Shown piece after piece: positions 6,591 to 11,580 of a stretch of DNA of 11,580 bases (position 1 is its first letter; each line of letters starts with the position of its first letter). The position numbers and the translations under genes are program-made. The stretch spans positions 1-11,580 of the forward strand of contig JAVMKL010000295.1 in NCBI GenBank assembly GCA_031732875.1, given 5' to 3'. Origin of the DNA: JAVMKJ01 sp031732875 (GTDB lineage Bacteria; Pseudomonadota; Gammaproteobacteria; Competibacterales; Competibacteraceae). Under the pieces are notes generated by a model that did no database searches, had not been told where the DNA came from, and saw only the letters and a program-made list of their open reading frames with translations.

Positions 6591-7612
6591 TGAGTGTAAC
6601 CGCTCCCCCATCTTCCTTGAATCTCAACGTTTCCCCCAAATTTCAGGACCTGCTGCTGGAACCGGCCGACAACGTCCGGCTGGCCAATCTGTGCGGGAAC
6701 CTGGATGAGCACTTGCGCCAGATCGAACGCCGGCTGGGCGTGGAGATCAACAATCGCGGCCACCAGTTCCGAGTGATCGGCGATCCGTCGGCGATCGCGG
6801 TCGCGGTCGCGGTGCTGGAAGCCCTGTACCGCAGCACCGGCGCCGAGGACCTGACCCCGGCTCAAGTGCATCTGTTCTTGCAGGAAGCCGGCGCCGAGAC
6901 CCTGATCGGGGATGAAGAAACGGAGGCCGACGAGGTTCTCATCCGGACCCGGCGCGGGCTGATTCGCGGCCGCGGTCCCAACCAGCAACGCTACCTGTGG
7001 AACATCCAGCACCACGATCTCAATTTCGGGGTGGGGCCAGCCGGCACCGGCAAAACCTATCTGGCGGTGGCCTGCGCCGTGGACGCGCTGGAAAGCAACG
7101 TAACGCGGCGGCTGGTGCTGGTGCGGCCGGCAGTGGAAGCCGGCGAGCGGCTGGGTTTCCTGCCCGGCGACATGGCCCAGAAAATCGATCCCTATCTCCG
7201 CCCCCTCTACGACGCGCTGTACGAGATGCTGGGCTTCGAGCGGGTCGCCAAACTGATCGAGCGCAACATCATCGAGGTCGCGCCGCTGGCGTTCATGCGG
7301 GGAAGAAGCCTTAATGATTCCTTCATCATCCTCGATGAAGCACAGAACACCACGGTGGAGCAGATGAAGATGTTCCTGACCCGAATCGGCTTCGGCTCGA
7401 CGGCCGTCGTCACTGGCGACGTAACCCAGGTGGATTTGCCGCGCAACGTCCCGTCCGGCTTGCGGCAGGTGTTGCAAGTGCTCGAGGATGTGGACGGCAT
7501 CAGCATGACCTTTTTTAACGCCCGCGACGTGGTGCGGCATCCGCTGGTGCAGCGAATCGTCAATGCGTACCAGGTTTGGGAGCAAAATCAGGAGCACGCC
7601 GACCGCGCGTGA
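6590..7612 (+). CDS. ybeZ: PhoH-like ATPase (YbeZ)
   Basis: Member of the PhoH-like P-loop ATPase family. In proteobacteria YbeZ works with the ribosome-maturation endonuclease YbeY and is linked to 16S rRNA processing and RNA quality control. The 340-residue product has an N-terminal region (~1-115) that fits a small RNA-binding fold (RLGVEINNRGHQFRVIGDP). The ATPase core follows, with Walker A GPAGTGKT at residues 149-156 (K155) and Walker B FIILDEAQ with D249 and E250. Sensor-like motifs VVTGDVTQVDLP and RHPLVQRIV come later. E. coli YbeZ is 346 aa. The start is the ATG overlapping the miaB stop (TGATG), which implies one miaB-ybeZ transcript with coupled translation. The frame stays open upstream within miaB, but that part is a shadow. 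ybeY, which usually follows, is absent here. Confidence 0.94.
   Translation: MSVTAPPSSLNLNVSPKFQDLLLEPADNVRLANLCGNLDEHLRQIERRLGVEINNRGHQFRVIGDPSAIAVAVAVLEALYRSTGAEDLTPAQVHLFLQEAGAETLIGDEETEADEVLIRTRRGLIRGRGPNQQRYLWNIQHHDLNFGVGPAGTGKTYLAVACAVDALESNVTRRLVLVRPAVEAGERLGFLPGDMAQKIDPYLRPLYDALYEMLGFERVAKLIERNIIEVAPLAFMRGRSLNDSFIILDEAQNTTVEQMKMFLTRIGFGSTAVVTGDVTQVDLPRNVPSGLRQVLQVLEDVDGISMTFFNARDVVRHPLVQRIVNAYQVWEQNQEHADRA
6795..6812 (+). repeat. Triple TCGCGG tandem repeat inside ybeZ
   Basis: TCGCGG occurs three times in a row, within codons for alternating Ala and Val (AVAVAV) in the N-terminal domain. The 6-bp period equals two codons, so slippage would add or remove Ala-Val pairs without breaking the frame. 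Confidence 0.5.
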
Positions 7613-7651
7613 GAATGTTCCTTTCACACCCCGCGGACGAACTGTTCAAGT

Positions 7652-7679
7652 CGGCGGCACAACAATATGGCACCCGCCG
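7652..7679. terminator. Weak hairpin between convergent ybeZ and pyk
   Basis: CGGCGG (7652-7657) and CCGCCG (7674-7679) form a 6-bp stem around a 16-nt loop in the 75-nt gap between the ybeZ and pyk stops. The position suits a terminator, but the loop is long and no U-run follows on either strand, so this is a tentative call. Confidence 0.25.
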
Positions 7680-7687
7680 CGCCGCCC

Positions 7688-9163
7688 TCAATCCCCCCGT
7701 TCCACCTTGACCACCTTGATCATGTTGGCGCCGCCGGACACGCCGACCGGCACGCTGGCGGTGAACACCACGATCTCGCCTTCCCGTGTCATGCCCTTGT
7801 TGAGCAGAAATTCGGTGGCGGAACTCAACAGATCGTCCACGGAGGTGACGACGGCCCCCAGTTGCAGCGGCGTCACCCCCCAGACCAGGGCCAGTTTGCG
7901 CAAGGTGGCCAGTTTCGGACTGAAGGCGATCAGCGGCACCAGCGGCCGGAACTTGGCCAAGCCCAGCACGCTCGCTCCGCTGTTGGTGAAACCGACGATG
8001 TAGCGGGCGTACACCTTGTCGGCCAGGTCCATGGTGGCGAAATGCACGGCGTCCTCGATTCGCAGGCAGGCCTTGGCCAACAGGTCCGCTTGGGTCAGCA
8101 CGTTTTTCTCCATGAGGGTCTTGAAGATGTCGCTGTCCTCGACGCTCAGGGCGATGTCCTTCATCATCCGCACCGCCTCGACCGGATACTGGCCGGCGGC
8201 GGTTTCCGCCGACAGCATCACCGCGTCGGTCCCGTCCAGAATGGCGTTGGCGACATCGTTGGCCTCGGCGCGGGTCGGCCGGGGATTGGTGATCATCGAT
8301 TCCAGCATCTGGGTGGCGGTGATCACCGGCTTGCCGGCGATGTTGCACTGGCGGATGAGGGTTTTCTGCATCAGCGGCACGTCCTGCGGCGAGGTTTCCA
8401 CCCCCAGATCGCCGCGCGCCACCATGATGGCGTCGGCCACGGCGATGATCTCCTCGATGTGCCGGAAGGCTTCCGGCTTTTCGATCTTGGCGATGATCGG
8501 AATCTTGCGGCCGTAGGTGGTCAGCATGACATCGATCAGTTCCTTGACGTCGTCGGCGTCGCGCACGAACGACAGCGCCACGTAATCCAGCCAGTGGTCG
8601 TAGGCGAACTGCAAATCGGCCCGGTCCTTGTCGGTGATCGCCGAAATCCTGAGCTTGACGTTGGGCAGGTTGACGCCCTTGCGCGGCTTCAGCCGACCGC
8701 CGTTGACCACCTGGGTGAAAATCTCGTGCCCCTCGATCCGTTCGACCACAAACTCGAACAGCCCATCGTCGATTAGCACCCGGTCGCCCGGCTTCACCTC
8801 CTCGTGCAAACCGCGATGGTCGATGGACACTTTCTTGACACCGTCGTGGACCCCGCCCATCAAATCATCGGTGGTCAACACCAGGATTTCGCCAGCCGCC
8901 ACGTCTAGGGATTCACCCTCCAGTTGACCGAGCCGAATCTTCGGGCCTTGCAAATCCTGGAAGATGGCAATGTACCGATTCAGCTTCTCCGCCGCTTCCT
9001 TGACCAGCCGCACCGATAGCGCGTGATCCTCGTGATTGCCGTGGGAAAAATTGAGCCGGATGACGTCGGCCCCTTCCCGCAGCAGTCTCTCCACCGTGTC
9101 CGGATTGCGGGAATTCGGCCCCAACGTCGCCACGATCTTGGTGAACTTCATGATTTTCGCCAT
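7688..9163 (-). CDS. pyk: Pyruvate kinase
   Basis: Pyruvate kinase catalyses the last step of glycolysis, phosphoenolpyruvate + ADP to pyruvate + ATP, in the cytoplasm. From the chosen start the protein has 491 residues, normal for the family. Landmarks in order are TKIVATLGP near the N-terminus, the substrate-site segment LNFSHG, the A/B boundary FQDLQGPKIR, and the signature IPIIAKIEKPEAF with the catalytic lysine K226 (E. coli PykF K220). ADAIMVARGDLGVE, the metal-binding region, and ITATQMLESMI follow. The C-terminal effector domain ends with GGANMIKVV. The start is ambiguous: ATGs at 9202, 9163 and 9151 are all in frame with no strong ribosome site. 9163 gives MAKIMKFTKIV and avoids the poorly conserved MIVRARGLGAIP. 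It converges with ybeZ and diverges from the GH57 gene. Which isozyme type (PykF- or PykA-like) is not settled by eye. Confidence 0.95.
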   Translation of the reverse strand: MAKIMKFTKIVATLGPNSRNPDTVERLLREGADVIRLNFSHGNHEDHALSVRLVKEAAEKLNRYIAIFQDLQGPKIRLGQLEGESLDVAAGEILVLTTDDLMGGVHDGVKKVSIDHRGLHEEVKPGDRVLIDDGLFEFVVERIEGHEIFTQVVNGGRLKPRKGVNLPNVKLRISAITDKDRADLQFAYDHWLDYVALSFVRDADDVKELIDVMLTTYGRKIPIIAKIEKPEAFRHIEEIIAVADAIMVARGDLGVETSPQDVPLMQKTLIRQCNIAGKPVITATQMLESMITNPRPTRAEANDVANAILDGTDAVMLSAETAAGQYPVEAVRMMKDIALSVEDSDIFKTLMEKNVLTQADLLAKACLRIEDAVHFATMDLADKVYARYIVGFTNSGASVLGLAKFRPLVPLIAFSPKLATLRKLALVWGVTPLQLGAVVTSVDDLLSSATEFLLNKGMTREGEIVVFTASVPVGVSGGANMIKVVKVERGD

Positions 9164-9203
9164 CTTCGGTATCGCCCCCAACCCCCTCGCCCTAACAATC
9201 ATG

Positions 9204-9216
9204 TCGATGGGATCGA
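9204..9216. other. Small inverted repeat upstream of pyk
   Basis: TCGAT-GGG-ATCGA, a perfect 5-bp palindrome with a 3-nt spacer, is the innermost of five inverted repeats between pyk and the GH57 gene. If pyk starts at 9163 it lies in the pyk leader. It is short enough to be chance on its own. Confidence 0.3.
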
Positions 9217-9227
9217 TACCCCCAACG

Positions 9228-9248
9228 ATGAAAGTCCGGTACTTTCAT
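9228..9248. promoter_or_regulatory. 8-bp inverted repeat in the pyk-GH57 intergenic region
   Basis: ATGAAAGT (9228-9235) and ACTTTCAT (9241-9248) are perfect complements around CCGGT. It may be an operator for a dimeric regulator or a hairpin in the pyk leader RNA. The low-GC arms and short spacer fit a protein-binding site; the sequence does not decide. Confidence 0.4.
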
Positions 9249-9253
9249 GGCAA

Positions 9254-9287
9254 CCCTCTCCCCCATGATCATGAATGGGGGAGAGGG
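9254..9287. repeat. 13-bp perfect C/G-rich palindrome (REP-like)
   Basis: CCCTCTCCCCCAT (9254-9266) and ATGGGGGAGAGGG (9275-9287) form a perfect 13-bp stem with an 8-nt loop GATCATGA. It is the strongest hairpin in the window. It shares the CCCTC..CCCC/GGGG..GAGGG pattern with the ssb-sohB hairpin and is flanked by more C-rich text (ACCCCCTCGCCCTAAC at 9181-9196). A terminator role is unlikely because it sits between two divergent genes. A REP-type repeat or a leader structure is more likely. Confidence 0.6.
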
Positions 9288-9321
9288 GACTAAGCGGTTA
9301 CTGTAAAGGATGCGGCGGTTG

Positions 9322-9358
9322 CGCTCAAAGCGGTTTGAGCGGCGACGAACTGCTTTTT
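9322..9358 (+). other. Hairpin followed by a T-run upstream of the GH57 gene
   Basis: CGCTCAAA (9322-9329) and TTTGAGCG (9334-9341) form a perfect 8-bp stem closed by the 4-nt loop GCGG. Twelve nucleotides later comes TTTTT (9354-9358). On the plus strand this looks like a loose intrinsic terminator or attenuator in a GH57 leader. The gap between stem and T-run is longer than usual, so this is tentative. Confidence 0.35.
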
Positions 9359-9384
9359 CCCAAGGTTCGGGCGGCAATTTGCGC

Positions 9385-9400
9385 CAGTTTGATTAAACTG
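9385..9400. promoter_or_regulatory. Palindrome CAGTTT-4-AAACTG upstream of GH57 gene
   Basis: CAGTTT (9385-9390) and AAACTG (9395-9400) are perfect complements around GATT, centred about 41 nt before the GH57 ATG. It overlaps the predicted pyk -10 box on the other strand, so a protein bound here could affect both divergent genes. Confidence 0.4.
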
Positions 9401-9420
9401 ATTCGTGCAAGACAAGCCAA
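9392..9420 (-). promoter_or_regulatory. Candidate promoter for pyk (minus strand)
   Basis: Read on the minus strand, a -35 box TTGGCT (9420-9415, 4 of 6) and a -10 box TTTAAT (9397-9392, 5 of 6) are separated by 17 nt. Transcription would start near 9385, giving pyk a leader of about 220 nt that carries the upstream hairpins. The boxes are moderate and this is a prediction only. No comparable plus-strand promoter for the GH57 gene stands out. Confidence 0.35.
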
Positions 9421-9433
9421 CGCGAGGTTTTCA

Positions 9434-11563
9434 ATGACTGACGTGTTTACCCGTATTTTGCGAATCGATCTGCCCGAAGCGCTGCAATGCGATGAATCCG
9501 GCAAGAATCCAGCCTTTACGATCAGCTTCGTCACCGACGGAGCGGTGCCGTTTCCGCAAGTGATCCTGCACGCCCCGGACGGCCAACACCTGATCAAGGG
9601 CGATGCGATCCAGGCCAGCGCCGGCAGCGGCGGCGAATGCACCTACACCGCGAGCGTTCCGGCCGGGCTGCTGTGGCCCAATACCATCAACGTGCAGGTG
9701 GAAGGCTGCCGCAAGGCCGACATCCGCCAGTCCGGCGGCGGCGACTGGATCAAGGAGTTCCGTTCGTTGCGGATCGCGCCGAACGCCAAGGTCAAGCCGG
9801 TCATCCGGGTCGCGACCGGGCCGGGCGATGCACCGGTCAAGCTGTATTTCGGCATCCACAAGCACATGCACCAGCCCTACTACAACGCCACCGACCGGCT
9901 GTACTGGGATGGCGAGAAGGATTCGATCTTCGGGGCGCGCGGCGGCCCTTACACCCATTTCATCTCGACCGCCGTGCGCCAGTATATCGGCGGGGGTCTG
10001 CCCCACGCCGGACTGTCCACCAGTTGGAGCGGCTCGCTGATCGAACAACTGGACCGTTGCGCCGCCGATGGGCTGTGCGGCGGGCGCTTCGGCGGCTGGA
10101 ACCAGGAGCTGCGCGCGGTCGCCCAGGAGAAAACGGTTCTGGGTCATCCGCGCGTCGATTTCGTGGCCTTCGGCTTCTTCCATCCGCTGATGGCGCTGAC
10201 CCCGGCCCGCAACATCGTCAAGCAGGTGGAATGGCATCGCGGCATCATCCGCGCGGCGTTCGGCATCGAGGCGTCCAGCGTGATGTTTCCGCCCGAAACC
10301 GCTTTCCACGTCCGCATGATTCCGGCGCTGAACCGGGCCGGGGTCAAGGCAGTGATTTACGACTCCATCCACCGCTTCCGGGCCTGCCAGGATTATCCCT
10401 ACGCCGGGATCAACGAGGGCATGTTGCCGCCCAACCGCGCCGAGCAGGTCAACCCGCCGGTCAACGACTGGCTGCAACTGCGCAACATCTGGGCCGGATC
10501 GAAGATTTCGCCCAGCCTGCTGCGGCCGGAGTACGTGCAATACGAAGACCCCGAGGGCCAGGTTCACCAAATCATCGCCGTGCCGGCGGAGCGCTACATC
10601 GGCAACGAAGACGCGCGCGGTGGCTTCGGAGCCTTGCAATATCCCGACGTGCTGGGGCAGGTCTACAACCACATCGTGGATACCGGCGGCTTCGATCCCA
10701 AACACCCGCCGTTCTTCCTGCTACACTCCGACGGCGACAACCACGGCGGCGGCGCGGACAGCTACTACAACCACAACACCGGGCAACTGGTGCAGTGGTT
10801 GCAGGGCGATCCGCGCTTCGAACTGACCACCGTGCACGACTATCTGGACCGCTTCCCGCCCGATCCCGCCCGAGCCGCTCACATCGAACCGGGTTCCTGG
10901 AGCGGCGCGGACAACGGCGACCCGCAGTTCATGAAGTGGTTTAGCCGTTACGATCAGCCCTACTCGCCCGACCTGAACTCCTGGGCAGTGCTGACGGCGT
11001 TCCAGAACGTGGTGCACGCGCTGGAGGACGCCATGCCCGGCAAACCGTGGCTGGACGACATCAGTCGGCTCATGCTGACCGCCGAGACCAGTTGTTACTG
11101 GTACTGGACCGGCCAGCATATCTGGGACCAGCAGGTCACCAACGCCGCCAACGCGGGTTACGGCATGGTCAAAAGCGAGGTGGACGCCGTGCTGTCGGCC
11201 GGGAAGGATCGCACCGGGCCGACCATCTTCGCGCCGTGGGTCACGCCCGAAAATCCGGGCGGCAAGCGCTGGGGACAAGGTTGTCTGCTCGACGCGCCGC
11301 GCGAGGGGACGGTGCATACCTTCGTGTACGACATCGCCGGCCTGAAGGGAGTGACGCTGGTATTACGCGCCGCCACGGGTGAAACCCGCCTGGCGATGAC
11401 CGACAACGGTCCGTATCCGTCGCAGACCGGCGCGGCCATCACGGCGAATTACTTCACCGCCAAACTGCCGGTCGGCGCCGGGGATGTGCGCTATTACATC
11501 GAGGCGGAGGACGGCAAGGGCAACGTCTCGCGCGGGGCGCTGGAGCGGGTGTATTTGGCGTAG
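9434..11563 (+). CDS. Glycoside hydrolase family 57 protein
   Basis: Predicted polysaccharide-active enzyme of 709 residues; GH57 members are retaining alpha-glucan hydrolases, branching enzymes or transferases. Residues 1 to ~135 look like a beta-rich accessory domain (VPFPQVILHAPDGQHL). The GH57 barrel begins VKLYFGIHKHMHQPYY, with the family-I motif HQP at 146-148. The likely nucleophile is E288 in MFPPETAFHVRMIPAL. The acid/base is probably D433 or D435 in LLHSDGDNHGGG, a diverged motif IV. A helical segment with GSWSGADNGDPQFMKW follows. Residues ~625-709 form an Ig- or fibronectin-like tail (YYIEAEDGKGN). No signal peptide is visible, so it is probably cytoplasmic. GAGG 6 nt upstream (9424-9427) supports the ATG at 9434 over an in-frame ATG at 9275, which would add 53 residues translated from the hairpin region. 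Divergence from pyk hints at glucan breakdown feeding glycolysis, but the substrate is unknown. Confidence 0.88.
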   Translation: MTDVFTRILRIDLPEALQCDESGKNPAFTISFVTDGAVPFPQVILHAPDGQHLIKGDAIQASAGSGGECTYTASVPAGLLWPNTINVQVEGCRKADIRQSGGGDWIKEFRSLRIAPNAKVKPVIRVATGPGDAPVKLYFGIHKHMHQPYYNATDRLYWDGEKDSIFGARGGPYTHFISTAVRQYIGGGLPHAGLSTSWSGSLIEQLDRCAADGLCGGRFGGWNQELRAVAQEKTVLGHPRVDFVAFGFFHPLMALTPARNIVKQVEWHRGIIRAAFGIEASSVMFPPETAFHVRMIPALNRAGVKAVIYDSIHRFRACQDYPYAGINEGMLPPNRAEQVNPPVNDWLQLRNIWAGSKISPSLLRPEYVQYEDPEGQVHQIIAVPAERYIGNEDARGGFGALQYPDVLGQVYNHIVDTGGFDPKHPPFFLLHSDGDNHGGGADSYYNHNTGQLVQWLQGDPRFELTTVHDYLDRFPPDPARAAHIEPGSWSGADNGDPQFMKWFSRYDQPYSPDLNSWAVLTAFQNVVHALEDAMPGKPWLDDISRLMLTAETSCYWYWTGQHIWDQQVTNAANAGYGMVKSEVDAVLSAGKDRTGPTIFAPWVTPENPGGKRWGQGCLLDAPREGTVHTFVYDIAGLKGVTLVLRAATGETRLAMTDNGPYPSQTGAAITANYFTAKLPVGAGDVRYYIEAEDGKGNVSRGALERVYLA

Positions 11564-11580
11564 ACTGACGTGGCCCGGAT

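Noticed and set aside
6236..7627. Minus-strand reading frame of 463 codons opposite miaB and ybeZ
   Set aside because: Antisense to two strongly conserved genes, with His/Gln-rich composition and no domain.
7615..7710. Small 31-codon reading frame (MFLSHPADELFKSAAQQYG...) after ybeZ
   Set aside because: Its composition looks protein-like, but it overlaps the end of pyk, has no clear ribosome site and matches nothing I recognise; not enough to call a gene. It is also not the missing ybeY.
7667..8776. Long plus-strand reading frame (369 codons) opposite pyk
   Set aside because: It mirrors pyruvate kinase codons in a GC-rich gene; the translation is rich in His, Gln, Gly and Asp with no recognisable domain, typical of an antisense shadow.
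9431..10705. Long minus-strand reading frame (424 codons) opposite the GH57 gene
   Set aside because: Antisense shadow of a gene with clear family motifs; its translation has no domain-like pattern.
9637..10944. Plus-strand reading frame (435 codons) in another frame inside the GH57 gene
   Set aside because: Arg- and Ala-rich out-of-frame translation typical of GC-rich coding DNA; no ribosome site or motif.
1..11580. CRISPR array, tRNA or rRNA genes, insertion sequences, prophage or defence islands
   Set aside because: No regularly spaced repeats, tRNA-like cloverleaf, transposase, integrase or defence-gene signatures were seen; apart from vapBC the window is housekeeping DNA.

Overview
The window is a GC-rich, densely coded bacterial chromosome segment with ten protein genes and no RNA gene, insertion sequence, prophage or CRISPR array that I can see. 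The gene content (a close relative of E. coli Cfa, YajR with its C-terminal ferredoxin-like domain, SohB, SSB ending in DDDIPF, and MiaB followed directly by the PhoH-like YbeZ) points to a gammaproteobacterium. The GC bias and the GH57 enzyme would fit a Chromatiales- or Competibacter-like lineage, but that placement is inference.

Layout. 2-1174 (+) cyclopropane-fatty-acyl-phospholipid synthase; 1282-2661 (+) YajR-type MFS transporter; 2770-3416 (+) a two-gene VapBC-type toxin-antitoxin operon (AbrB-fold antitoxin, PIN toxin) behind a well-defined promoter/operator; 3508-4008 (+) ssb; 4057-5037 (-) sohB, convergent with ssb across a GC-rich hairpin; 5226-6590 (+) miaB overlapping by 1 nt with 6590-7612 (+) phoH/ybeZ; 7688-9163 (-) pyruvate kinase, convergent with phoH; 9434-11563 (+) a GH57-family glycoside hydrolase, divergent from pyk.

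How the genes relate. Most are core housekeeping genes: membrane lipid modification, DNA replication and repair, membrane proteolysis, tRNA modification with ribosome or RNA quality control, and glycolysis. The vapBC pair is the only clearly accessory module. The divergent pyk/GH57 arrangement could tie polysaccharide (perhaps glycogen-type) breakdown to lower glycolysis, but only their adjacency supports this.

Non-coding signals. The vapBC promoter is nested in an exact 12-bp direct repeat plus inverted repeats. The pyk-GH57 intergenic region packs five perfect inverted repeats into about 200 bp. C/G-rich palindromes of one general type (CCCTC...GAGGG) occur in three intergenic spaces. miaB is preceded by three degenerate 14-bp AT-rich units. 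I found no convincing new multi-gene system; the best leads are the hairpin-dense pyk-GH57 region, the uncharacterised GH57 enzyme and the vapBC operator.
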